This document shows, one piece after another, positions 9,754 through 18,045 of a DNA stretch of 64,000 nt. The notes under the pieces are model-generated. The model worked only from the letters and a program-made list of their open reading frames with translations. It did not search any database and was not told the origin of the DNA. A program made the translations under genes and the position numbers. Positions within the stretch are counted from its first letter, which is position 1. The number at the start of each line of letters is the position of its first letter. Source of the stretch: Heliopora coerulea (lineage: Eukaryota; Cnidaria; Anthozoa; Scleralcyonacea; Helioporidae); assembly GCA_030142905.1 (NCBI GenBank), contig JASJOG010000148.1, forward strand, positions 796,001 to 860,000. Reading direction: 5' to 3'.

Positions 9754-10184
9754 ATGGAAACAGTTATTGGAGGATTATTTAATGCAGTTGCTTTTGTGGG
9801 TGCTGGATTTTTATTTAGTAAACTTAATCACAATGGATATGAAAATGAAATAAAAAGACATAATGAAGCAATGGAAAAATTAGGAAAAGATAAAGAAAAA
9901 TGGTATGAAAACCAATTGGAAAAAAAAAAGAATAAATTGAAAAATTAAGGCAACAATTATCTGATGCAAATGCAGATATAAACCGAACAAACATGTCTTT
10001 GAAAACTCTCACAGAAATGAATAATCGTGTGAAAAGTTTAGAAAAAGAATACAACATATCATCTGCAGAGGAACCTAAATTATCTGATTATTATAAACCT
10101 TCTGAGGAGATGAAAGAATATCAAATGGTTGCTATAACTGTGATAGGATTAAGTGGCGGGTACATAATTTATAAATTTTTATAG
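9754..10184 (+). pseudogene. Membrane-coiled-coil-membrane protein (D), one frameshift
   Basis: The N-terminus METVIGGLFNAVAFVGAGFL is a hydrophobic helix. A long charged coiled coil (EIKRHNEAMEKLGKDKEKWYE) comes next and the C-terminus (VIGLSGGYIIYKFL) is a second helix. The frame breaks at an A-run around 9919-9928, where homologues at 29632-30074 and 35897-36277 continue. The conserved middle block is RQLSDANADI. Probably a virion membrane or spike-base protein; inferred. Confidence 0.65.
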
Positions 10185-10196
10185 TGTAATAAATAA

Positions 10197-10391
10197 ATGA
10201 GCGAGCAACATAGATGTCTTGTATTCTATGGTTATGAATCTTCAAGTGATTCAGAGGAGGATGATGAAGATATTAAATGAACAGGTTTTGAAAAAACCTG
10301 TGAAAGCAAAGCTTGTACTTGTAGACTTGTAAATTATGAAATCTGTGACTATTGTATAAAAAAAAATTATGATCATTATAGTTCTGATTGA
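10197..10391 (+). pseudogene. Small Cys-rich, probably zinc-binding protein (D)
   Basis: Starts with MSEQ in the AAATAAATG context. An acidic stretch (SSDSEEDDEDIK) is followed by an in-frame TGA at 10278-10280, then a Cys cluster (CESKACTCRLVNYEICDYC) that looks metal-binding. Specific to copy D; the same position in copy A holds a 31-residue membrane peptide instead. Confidence 0.45.
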
Positions 10392-10414
10392 AAAAATTTT
10401 TGTATAATAAATAA

Positions 10415-10825
10415 TTATACAAAAGTTAAAAGATTAGAAGACGTTGACTGTATGAAAAAAATTTCTTTAACACATTCAGAATAATTATTTGAAACAAAAA
10501 CTTTCCAATTGTTTTCTTTTAATTTTTCTAAATAACTTTTTTGTTTATCAGATAATATTCCATGACCTTTTGGAGTTTTAAATTCTATAGCAAAGCCATT
10601 ATAATCTTTAGAGATATTAAAAATTAATAAATCTGGTTTTCCACCTGTATAGCCTTTTTTCCAAGAAGTTCATCTTAATTTTTTAGTTTTTTGTAATTCT
10701 CCTAAACCTGCGTCTATTAACATGTTTGAGTGATTTTTTCTAATATATTTTACAACTTCTGTGTGCAGATCATATTCATTATCTAATTTTAATGAAACAT
10801 CTTCATTCCATTTTTCTTGTTCCAT
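10415..10825 (-). pseudogene. VRR-NUC / PD-(D/E)XK-type nuclease (D), one in-frame stop
   Basis: About 136 codons on the minus strand, opposite to its neighbours. Near the N-terminus is HTEVVKYIRKNH. The nuclease core is GYTGGKPDLLIF, followed about 17 residues later by AIEFKTPKGHGILS, giving the G-x-PD-x(n)-ExK arrangement of VRR-NUC and related PD-(D/E)XK enzymes. A downstream LSDKQKSYLEKLKENNWKV matches the usual helix after the ExK. One TGA interrupts it between KLR and TSWKK. Found only in copy D, so an accessory gene. Family call from motif pattern, not from a search. Confidence 0.6.
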
Positions 10826-10837
10826 TTATTTAAGAGT

Positions 10838-10887
10838 TTTATTTCTTAAATTAAAATTGAGTTCTTAATTTTAATTTAAGAAATAAA
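10838..10887. repeat. Perfect 21-bp hairpin between divergent genes
   Basis: Arms 10838-10858 and 10867-10887 are perfect reverse complements with an 8-nt loop. It lies between the minus-strand nuclease (start 10825) and the plus-strand gene at 10908, exactly where both promoters must be. Confidence 0.8.
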
Positions 10888-10907
10888 AATATATATATAA
10901 ATAAACA

Positions 10908-11135
10908 ATGAAAAAGTTTATAAAAGGTGAATTAAGAGAATTGAAAAAATTATTAGTGGTTAATTTAAAAAATGGTGAAGAAAAAATTTATCCAAGTATT
11001 TATAAAGCGTATAAAGAAATTGATATATTTCCTAAAAGTATAACAAATTCTATAAAAAAATATCATGAATTATACAAAAAATGTAAACATAGAGTTTGTA
11101 CTTGTGAAAGATTATTTTACATTAAATATATTTAA
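10908..11135 (+). CDS. NUMOD-like DNA-binding protein (D), intact
   Basis: 75-residue ORF. The middle (LKNGEEKIYPSIYKAYKEI and FPKSITNSIKKY) matches the NUMOD-type module of homing endonucleases: a short beta hairpin quoting a modification site, then a helix-turn-helix of the form S-x-x-x-A-x-x-x-I. A C-terminal Cys/His patch (CKHRVCTCE) is extra compared with homologues at 16900-17262 and 30495-30825, and the N-terminal SAP-like part of those is absent. Probably DNA-binding. Confidence 0.5.
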   Translation: MKKFIKGELRELKKLLVVNLKNGEEKIYPSIYKAYKEIDIFPKSITNSIKKYHELYKKCKHRVCTCERLFYIKYI

Positions 11136-11151
11136 TATACAACACCAGTTT

Positions 11152-11183
11152 AAAAATCATATTTATTATAAAATATGATTTTT
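11152..11183. terminator. Conserved intergenic hairpin with T-run
   Basis: AAAAATCATATTT and AAATATGATTTTT form 13-bp arms followed by a T-run. The same hairpin occurs at 16513-16544 in copy BC, in the same intergenic gap before the polymerase leader gene, and a degenerate form near 31166-31190 in copy A. Confidence 0.5.
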
Positions 11184-11222
11184 TTATTTTAAGAAAAAAA
11201 ATATATATAATAAAAGAGTGAG

Positions 11223-11676
11223 ATGCCAAATCAAAATCAAAACATACTGGACACAGATGTCCCAAATATTAATGTTACTTTATTAAAACCAAAAAAATAC
11301 ATAAAGGAGAAAAAAATGCCAAAAATTACAAAAGCAGATAAATTGAAAAAAAGAAATGATTTGATAAATTTAAAAAAAGACCTGGAAGACCAAAGAAAAA
11401 GAAAGAGGGGTGGTATGGAGAACTGAAGAAATCTGTTTTAGATTTATTTAAAAAGAAAGAGAAAGAGAATAGTCTGCAAAGCGATGAAGCAGACCAACAA
11501 GGTGATCATTATTTTACACTGGTTCATACAAAAGATTCACTTAATGGACCAATAAAAAAATATGAAATTAATGACCCTAAAAAGCTTGCTGGTTTTCGTC
11601 CCATGGAATTTTTTAATGCCGCAGAAGGGGTAATAAATGAAAAAATTATTAAAGAAAAAAATCAAAATAAGAATGG
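11223..11676 (+). pseudogene. Polymerase-leader gene, diverged (D)
   Basis: The N-terminus contains LDTDVPNINVTLLKPK, shared with the genes at 31277 (A) and 16473 (BC). It then diverges into a very Lys-rich stretch, shifts frame near 11400, and continues as HYFTLVHTKDSLNGPIKKYE. The end is cut by the Penelope-like element near 11677. Function unknown; its place directly upstream of polymerase B suggests a replication-related protein. Confidence 0.45.
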
Positions 11677-11780
11677 AATAATCTTGGCTATTGATTTTCC
11701 AGGTGGAAAGCGTAATCATAACAAAAATATCAGAGCCCAGCTCAGAATTCTTAGGTGTATCGCCATAGTGAAATAGGCAA

Positions 11781-11810
11781 ACATTTCGTTGCCTTGTGCA
11801 ACATCTTCAG
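11781..11810 (-). ncRNA. Hammerhead-ribozyme-like motif, minus strand
   Basis: On the minus strand: CTGAAGA, then GTTGC-ACAAG-GCAAC stem, then GAAATGT. It is the mirror copy of the motif at 12669. Penelope-like elements are known to carry minimal hammerheads. Confidence 0.4.
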
Positions 11811-12180
11811 AGTGTAGGTTTACAGAGACGAGAAAAAACTATATATATGAATCTATAATTACATATTGGAATAATTAGATGGCTAACCAATAGAAAACTG
11901 GGAGACGTAACAGGAAGTGACACGCATACGGAAGAGGAAAGCATTAGAATAGAGAAAGAGGTGTGGAAGAGGTATTTTCGTTGAGAAACGGCTTGTATTT
12001 AGAAATAAGTAAACTCTCACGAATGAGGAGTTAAAAGTTAGAGGAAGACCTGCAGGAAGAAATAATGGAAAAATCGTTGGGAGAAATGGTGTGATTAGTC
12101 TGGCGAGTATGAGCCTGGGTACTGGAAGTAGGAAACGAAGTGGTTGCTCATTTCTAACCCATCTAAGGCGAGATGAGATC

Positions 12181-12313
12181 GATGATGAGATCGAGATGTT
12201 AATGAGATCGTATGTTGTCTACAAATATATGTGTCAATGCTGCGGAGCATTGTATTTGGGCCAAACAAGGTGCCACTTACACACACGTATCTCAGAATAC
12301 ATGGGGGTTTCAC
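12181..12313 (+). pseudogene. GIY-YIG endonuclease fragment of Penelope-like element
   Basis: The frame reads VVYKYMCQCCGALYLGQTRC then HLHTRISEYMG. The VVY...LYLGQT phrase is the GIY-YIG signature (YLG for YIG) and the R-x(n)-H-x-x-x-R-I-S-E-H pattern follows as in the Penelope endonuclease. Only about 40 residues remain. Confidence 0.6.
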
Positions 12314-12668
12314 CTTTGATGGGTTAGAAACGAGCAACCATTTCGTTTCCTACTTCCAGTATCCAGGCTCATACTCGCCAGACTAATCACACCATTTCTC
12401 CCAACGATTTTTCCATTATTTCTTCCTGCAGGTCTTCCTCTAACTTTTAACTCCTCATTCGTGAGAGTTTACTTATTTCTAAATACAAGCCGTCTCTCAA
12501 TGAAAATACCTCTTCCACGACTCTTTCTCTATTCTAATGCTTTCCTCTTCCATATGTGTCACTGCCTGTTACATCTCCCAGTTTTCTATTGGTTAGCCGT
12601 CTAATTATTCCAATATGTAATTATAGATTCATATATATAGTTTTTTCTCGTCTCTGTAAACCTACACT

Positions 12669-12699
12669 CTGAAGATGTTGCACAAGGCAACGAAATGTC
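12669..12699 (+). ncRNA. Hammerhead-ribozyme-like motif
   Basis: CTGAAGA (CUGANGA box), a GTTGC/GCAAC stem II with an ACAAG loop, then GAAATGTC, which supplies the GAA box and a UH cleavage context. Stem III is only 2 bp, so activity would need a dimer, as proposed for the minimal hammerheads of Penelope-like elements. Confidence 0.45.
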
Positions 12700-13470
12700 A
12701 GTAAATATGTTTTAAAACTTTTTGACTTGCCTATTTCACTATGGCGATACACCTAAGAATTCTGAGCTGGGCTCTGATATTTTTGTTATGATTATGCTTT
12801 CCACCTGGAAAATCAATAGCCAAGATTATTACTGATCGATATGACAAAGGATCGCTGTTCGCGTTCCAAAGCTTTCAGCACGTTGATCGCAAATTAGGCA
12901 AAGCTAAACTGGACTTGCTGTTCCTTCAAAGCTGCAAGAAAAGAAACTTTATCCCCAAATTTCTTCGTTTCAAGGTTGCAAACAGGAAACTGAGGAAATC
13001 TTCAGCTTACTATCAATGGAAAAGAAAACTTTTGGATGAAGAAATTGCTGTGAAGGGATCAAGAATGCGTGTTCTGACTACACAAGCATCTGATGCGTAT
13101 TCGGTTCTGTCTTCAGGAGTCCGTTTGATTGATTTAATTCATCTAAAGTCTCCCTCTGATAAAGAAAACACCAGAACAATCGAAAAGCATCAAAGAATCC
13201 AGGAAAAGAAACTTCTGCGTTTATGTTCTACTTCTGTCGCTTCACCATCAATTAATCCAGACGATGTTATTTTTAATTACTCCAGCCATACACTCACGCC
13301 TGAAGAGAAAAATCTAGTGAAAGGGTTAAATTTTTCCTTGCCTAACAACAACCTGGACTATAAATACGGGCGACAGAGGTACCAGGCGGGAATCGCAGAC
13401 GGAGAAGAAATAATAAAGCCCAGCAAAAAACACGCAAAATAGGCATGTTAAAGGTTTAAAATGTATTTCT

Positions 13471-13501
13471 AACGTTTCGTTGCTACACGCAACATCCTCA
13501 G
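13471..13501 (-). ncRNA. Hammerhead-ribozyme-like motif, minus strand
   Basis: Mirror image of 13546-13576 within the fold-back insertion: CTGAGGA, GTTGC/GCAAC stem, GAAACGTT on the minus strand. Confidence 0.4.
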
Positions 13502-13545
13502 ATGTAATAGATGTAATACTTGTAATATAGTTTTTCATTCATTCT

Positions 13546-13576
13546 CTGAGGATGTTGCGTGTAGCAACGAAACGTT
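13546..13576 (+). ncRNA. Hammerhead-ribozyme-like motif
   Basis: CTGAGGA, GTTGC-GTGTA-GCAAC stem II, then GAAACGTT. The palindromic ACGT after GAA would form stem III between two molecules. Confidence 0.45.
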
Positions 13577-14545
13577 AGAAATACATTTTAAACCTTTAAT
13601 ATGCCTATTTTGCGTGTTTTTTGCTGGGCTTTATTATTTCTTCTCCAACCTGGACTATTGCGACTTTCTCGTGCCTTTTGAGTTCCTTCACAGACAACTT
13701 AAGAAAGAAGAGATCTATAAACACTCTGGTTTTGACAAAGATCACTTCAGGACCAAACTGAAGGACATCGCCTTATCAGGTTACCGAAACTTCTCACCAC
13801 CAAATTTTTTGTTGACATGCGAAGACTACCAGATTTTGAAAGGATTAAGAGATGACCCAAACATCTTAATGATGAAGCCAGACAAAGGGAATGGAATCGT
13901 CTTGGTTGACAAAGATGTTTACCACAATAAAATGAGTGACATTCTTGCTGACACCTCGAAATTCAAGCCACTTTTATCCAGCCCGCTGAAGACAATGTTT
14001 CACCAAGAACAACATCTGTGCAACTTCCTGCTCTCTCTTAAGAAGGACAACATTATCTCTGAGGAACTATACGAACGTTTAACTCCAACAGGCTCTAGAC
14101 CAGGCATTTTATACGTCTAACCTTCCAGTTAGACCTATTCTTTGTGCCATCTCAACTCACTCTTATAACCTTTCTAAATTTCTCGTTTCTATTCTCACAC
14201 CTCTCTTAAGCAGTCCTTTTATAATTTCCGATACGTTTTCTTTCCTCGAGGAGTTACGTGCTTATAACCTTGATACTAATAACATATTTATGGCGAGCTT
14301 TGATGTTAACTCACTTTTTACTAACGTTCCACTAGATGAGACCATTGACATTATTGTTAATAAAGCTTTTGAGAATGCCACTCTTCACCTTGGCTTTTCC
14401 GTTTCTCGATTATGTAAATTGTTATGTTTAGGTGTTAAGAATGGTAATTTTTTATTTAACAACTCACTCTATGAACAAGTCGATGGTGTGGCCATGGGCT
14501 CCCCGCTTGGTTCTTTATTTGCTAATATCTTCTCTTCATCTTCTA

Positions 14546-15040
14546 CTATTATAGAGCTTTCTGTTAAACCCGTAACGAGTACTTCGTCTCTATTCTCGTC
14601 CTCATTGTCCAATGAATTGCTGGTTGTGGTACTATTTGAGGATGGAGAATATCGAGAAGTGGAGTAGGAACATTGATAATTTGTGCTGTTGTTCAGGGTG
14701 TAGTTGTTGAGGAAAATTGGTTGTTGTTTTTCGATGATCAATTTATGGTAGTAGCCACTGAAAACACTCGTATTTTTTCAGCTCGAACAGCTGCATCTCT
14801 TCCCGAGCCAGATGGTAACGACTTCATTCTCCTTTGATATCTGGTGAAGTCACTTCGTAATAATTTAAATTTCTTCTCCGCTTCTTCTGCTGACATTCCA
14901 AACTTTTGGCCAACTTTTGGCCACCCATTAATTTTCTTATATTTGTCTTTGAAATCTCAGCAGAACTTATTGTACAGACATTCATAACTCTGGATTTCTA
15001 GCATAAAACGTTCAACTGTGAACACCTCTACATCCTCCAT
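14546..15040 (-). pseudogene. MADF/Myb-SANT-like DNA-binding protein fragment
   Basis: From an ATG at 15040 (MEDVEVFTVERFMLEI) the frame shows a MADF-type domain: LIQ-like first helix, YECLYNKF, then INGWPKVGQKFGMSAEEAEK and KFKLLRSDFTRYQRRMK, with the spaced tryptophan/aromatic residues of three SANT-like helices. One TGA lies after YNKFC and another stop after about 100 codons. Such proteins occur as host factors and as the second protein of PIF/Harbinger transposons; no DDE partner is visible here. Confidence 0.5.
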
Positions 15041-15146
15041 TTTTTTGTTGCCCCATCATTGTATCATGGGATAACATTGCCTGTTTTTGTTTTTTAAAGC
15101 GTTTCCATTGCCTTTTTTTGCCCCTGTTTGTCACTTCAGCGTTGTT

Positions 15147-15205
15147 TCTTGTTTTAGAGATAGAATGGGTTTTATCTCAAAAACAAGAAGCGACAAATCC
15201 TTTTT
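15147..15205. repeat. Imperfect hairpin
   Basis: TCTTGTTTTAGAGATA pairs with TATCTCAAAAACAAGA across a short loop. It lies in the otherwise empty gap 15041-15307 and could be a terminal repeat of the MADF-bearing unit. Confidence 0.3.
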
Positions 15206-15307
15206 CTTGTTTCTGACGATTTTTCACAATGTTTTCATTTGCCGCTCGTGTTCAAAGGCAAAGGAAAACAATAAACAACAAGAAAAAGCTATATGGAAAC
15301 CAGGCTT

Positions 15308-16128
15308 TAGTTATTAACAATATGTTCACATGTGTTAATTTGTTCTACATTAGCTGCGCTCACTCTCAAAGGAAAAATTTCATGCTTTTTATTTCCATTT
15401 TTGAACAAGCTTTCTTCTTCATTATATCCAAACACATTAATTGCAATGTTATTACCTTCTGCACAGCAGTTTTTTTCAAATTTATCAATATCTGAAAATC
15501 CACATGGGAAATTAATTCCATTAATATTAAAACTCTCAGCTTTCTTTTTTAAAATTTTTGTAACTCTGCCAGCATTTCTCAAATTTGGAGTGGTTTTCAA
15601 AATTTCACTTATTGCCACACAGCACAATAAGCATGTTTGATCACCATTCATAGGATTAATAATTGCATTTTTATTTTTTAAAAAATCTGGAGTAGGAATA
15701 TAAGATGATGCAAGTAATCGTTTAATTTTATTAATATTAAGAATTATTTTTAAACTTTTATAAAATTTTCATAAACTTGAATTTCTTAAATATTCTTCAA
15801 AACTTTGAATAATTTTATTTTTAATTTTTTTTCATATATTTCATTAAAATTGTTTCCAGCTAAAATTTCTTCATAATAACTGTGAAAATGTGCTTTATCT
15901 ATAGTTTCTTCTCCAGTTGCGGGATTTGTTTTTTTTCATTAAACATTCAAGAGTTAATCGTTGTTTTGTACTTGGATTTTCTTTAAATTTTTCAATTACC
16001 AACGATTTTATTTCAAAAAGCAAACCCAAAGGGTCATGTAAAGCTAATCTAGCTTTTTTCAAATCCAACACATATCTTTTTGTAACATTCAAAGCTTCTT
16101 TATCCAATTTAAACTTTGGTTCACTCAT
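15308..16128 (-). pseudogene. Protein-primed DNA polymerase B, N-terminal fragment (BC)
   Basis: From an ATG at 16128 (MSEPKFKLDKEALNVTKRY) the fragment covers the Polinton pPolB N-terminal region. It includes the CLMK...TGEET block and GINFPCGFSDIDKFEKN, and stops in the middle of the KHEIFPLRVS segment. The exonuclease and polymerase domains are absent. Homology to 31607-32430 of copy A is strong until 15308, then ends abruptly, so the loss is a truncation rather than decay. Frameshifts occur near 15895 and 15700. Confidence 0.75.
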
Positions 16129-16144
16129 TACAGCTTTTTTCTGA

Positions 16145-16473
16145 AACTTGTTAAAAATATTCAAAACATTGTTTTTTAAATAATTAAACCAATTTATTGT
16201 CTTTTCTGTTCCTTTTTCAACTTTATTTCTATATTTATCAAATAAATTAATAACTTATTTTTTATTCTTGTTGAATAAATTAGTTACTTCTTCTTTAGAC
16301 CTTTCAATCAAACTTTTAATTTTTGAAATATATTTTGTTGGTTTTAATAAAGAATTTTCATTAAAATAAGGATTAGGTGTATCAAGCAAACTCCATTTAA
16401 AAACATTTTTTGGTTTTAATAAAGGAGTATTAATATTTGGAATAGGTTGATCCATGATATTTTCACTTTTCAT
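16145..16473 (-). pseudogene. Polymerase-leader protein (BC)
   Basis: MKSENIMDQPIPNINTPLLK start, then LLDTPNP and KPTKYISKIKSLIERSKEE, matching 31277-31594 of copy A. One stop at about 16255 precedes a further homologous stretch (LFDKYRNKVEKGTEKTINW). The repeated amphipathic, Lys-rich helices suggest a coiled-coil or DNA-binding protein. Its position directly upstream of the polymerase is conserved in all three copies. Confidence 0.55.
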
Positions 16474-16512
16474 ATCTACTCTTTTATTATATGTAATTTT
16501 TTACTTAAATAA

Positions 16513-16544
16513 AAAAATCATATTTTTTAATAAATATGATTTTT
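16513..16544. terminator. Conserved intergenic hairpin with T-run
   Basis: Arms AAAAATCATATTT and AAATATGATTTTT, the same as at 11152-11183, in the same gene gap. Confidence 0.5.
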
Positions 16545-16557
16545 CAAAAATTAAATT

Positions 16558-16827
16558 TTATAATATTAAAATTAATTTTTTTGGTTTCATTTTTTGTTTT
16601 AAAACAATTTTATAATTTGGATAAATTTTTTCACTGGTTTTATAATCAATATCAAAATCATTAAAAATACATTTTTTTTAATAATTAATAAAATAATCAT
16701 GACGTGGTAACAACTCTCCTTCACCTGAAAGTTTAACAATTTTATTTGTAAAAATATAATATAAATGTTCTCTATCATAATCTTCAGAATTTAAAAATAT
16801 TTTAACAATTTTTTCTGACTCATTGTT
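16558..16827 (-). pseudogene. Small conserved hypothetical (BC)
   Basis: About 90 codons (EKIVKIFLNSEDYDREHLYY, KLSGEGELLPRHDY) homologous to 30850-31087 of copy A. One in-frame stop, and the start has been altered. No domain recognised. Confidence 0.45.
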
Positions 16828-16899
16828 TTTTATGATATAAATATTTTTCCTTAAGATAAAAATGCTTAGTTAGCCAAAAAATAAAAATTAATGTAATTT

Positions 16900-17262
16900 T
16901 TATTTTTTAATAACTAAAAAAGTATTTTCTCCCACATACAAATCTTTCTTTTTTTCAATTCTATGTGATATACTTTCAGGATTTACTCCAACTTTTTTTG
17001 CTGCAGCATACATACTTTGAAAATTTAATATTTGTCCAGTTTTTCTGTTTATAAGAATTACTGATATTGGTTTTTTAACTTTTTCTTTACAATATTTTTC
17101 AAAAGTTTCATTAGGTTTAGAAATTTCCAAACCAAGCATTTTTTTCAAGCTCATTTTCCGTAATATTTTATATTTTGTTCTCTTGCCATTGCTGCTAATT
17201 GTCTATAAGTATAGCCCGCTTGCAGTGTATAACTTTCACAATGCTTGCTTTGCTCGCTCATT
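16900..17262 (-). pseudogene. SAP-like plus NUMOD-type DNA-binding protein (BC)
   Basis: The frame opens with MSEQSKHCESYTLQAG, then YTYRQLAAMAREQNIKYY, a SAP/Rho-N-like helix-turn-helix pattern (Y-x-x-x-QL-x-x-x-A). One TGA lies after YYGK. The second part (16900-17154, intact) has a hairpin with GQILNFQSMYAAAKKVGVNP and ESISHRI, the NUMOD1-like fold known from homing endonucleases. No catalytic domain is attached. Probable role: sequence-specific DNA binding during replication or transcription of the element. Confidence 0.55.
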
Positions 17263-17309
17263 TTATTTATGTATATATATTTTTTATTTAAGAACAAATT
17301 TATATATCT

Positions 17310-17496
17310 TTTAATAACATACAAAATGCATCAAAATTTTTAACAAGTACAGTAAGATTTTCTTCCAATTTTTCAATATTAATTTGTTTTACCTCTATTA
17401 AATAATTCAAAAACTTGATATAATCAAATTTTTTTCTATTTTTTGAAACTCTCTTAATTTTATATATCAAAAAAAACTTCTCTTTTACATTCAGAA
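17310..17496 (-). pseudogene. C-terminal part of a gene split by copy A (BC)
   Basis: The reading KFDYIKFLNYLIEVKQINIE, ending in LLKDI at about 17333, is a small coiled-coil-like tail. The N-terminal part lies at 35801-35880, on the other side of copy A. Some frame damage is present. Confidence 0.4.
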
Positions 17497-17502
17497 ATTT
17501 TT

Positions 17503-18045
17503 AGTAGTCTGTAAAGTCCGGGGACCGGCACATTTTTCAACACATTTTCAAAATGGGTCAAAATTTTTCAGTGTTGCAGGGAAATCCCCTAACACAGCAG
17601 GCTGATAAATTCCAAACATTCCAAACATGCTCGATCTCCCTAACAACCAGCCTAACTCGATGTCAACAAAAAACTATTTTCGGACTTGCCGGTTGTTAGA
17701 TATATCTGGAATGTATGGAATGTGAAGAAATCCCTCAACATCAGGTTTGGGGTCACCTTTTTCCTAATGACACCATTTCCAGCCACTTCCAGGAATTTGA
17801 TAACGTTACCGGGAATTTCATCAAAATTTTTCAAAGTGTCACAGGGGAATCACCCGAAGAACATTCCAGAATATTTTTCGCATTCCATATATGCCTAATC
17901 TCCTTCGACATACCAAATCTCCCTACAACCTAACTTGATGTCAACAAAAAAAAATTATTTCACTTGCGCCGGTTCTTGGGGGATATCTGGAATGTATGGA
18001 ATGTGGGAAAATCCCTTACACAGCAAAGCTGATAAATTAAAATAA
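17503..18045 (+). repeat. Left terminal inverted repeat of copy A, outer part
   Basis: The reverse complement of most of 35212-35800. It contains two internal subrepeats with TCGATGTCAACAAAAAA (17657; TTGATGTC form at 17935) and GGATATCTGGAATGTATGG, giving a period of about 278 bp. Confidence 0.85.

Larger units (their letters stand above)
6362..11676 (+). mobile_element. Polinton/Maverick fragment (copy D)
   Basis: Half of an element, homologous to 26270-31600 of copy A: the virion-protein tail, penton-like, fibre, small membrane proteins, a nuclease, a NUMOD-type protein and the leader gene before polymerase B. It starts mid-gene at 6362 and is cut by a Penelope-like element near 11677, so integrase, capsid, ATPase, polymerase and both terminal repeats are missing. 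Most genes carry stops or frameshifts. Confidence 0.8.
11677..12830. repeat. Large inverted repeat (about 490-bp arms)
   Basis: The arm at 11677-12165 is the reverse complement, with some differences, of 12317-12830. The loop between contains the GIY-YIG fragment. The outer ends AATAATCTTGG and CCAAGATTATT match exactly. Short internal indels separate the arms, e.g. extra bases near 12700-12725. Confidence 0.85.
13362..13658. mobile_element. Fold-back insertion with 12-bp target duplication
   Basis: The word AACCTGGACTAT occurs at 13350-13361 and again at 13647-13658, and the Penelope RT reading resumes exactly after the second copy. Between them are roughly 100-bp inverted arms (13405-13500 and 13543-13645). 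Each arm holds a hammerhead-like motif, in opposite orientation. Confidence 0.7.
11677..14545 (+). mobile_element. Penelope-like retroelement, rearranged
   Basis: Contains a GIY-YIG endonuclease fragment (12181-12313), a long inverted repeat with hammerhead-like motifs, and a Penelope-type RT ORF (about 12830-14545). The GIY-YIG piece lying upstream of the RT suggests a tandem or pLTR-type arrangement, as known for these elements. The RT breaks off near 14545. Confidence 0.75.
12830..14545 (+). pseudogene. Penelope-like reverse transcriptase
   Basis: Pieces at 12915-13442, 13614-14120 and 14290-14545 align in order with a Penelope RT. The N-terminal domain has LDLLFLQSCKKRNFIPKFL. The finger region has ILMMKPDKGNGIVLVDKDVY. 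The RT core has ASFDVNSLFTNVPLDETI and then DGVAMGSPLGSLFANIF. The YxDD block and everything after it are missing, because the sequence leaves homology near 14545. It is also broken by a 297-bp insertion at 13362-13658 and a frameshift near 14117. Confidence 0.75.

Noticed and set aside
12091..12337. Overlapping ORFs on both strands at 12091-12337 as separate genes
   Set aside because: They are products of the inverted repeat arms; only the short GIY-YIG part has protein-family support.
15308..16850. Polymerase fragment of BC as the missing right end of copy D
   Set aside because: It is in the opposite orientation and linked in gene order to 35801 onward; the target duplication of copy A ties it to BC instead.
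17515..18005. Repeats in the terminal repeats as coding ORFs (17652-17933)
   Set aside because: Open frames in both directions come from the repeat structure; no protein-like conservation between copies in any frame.
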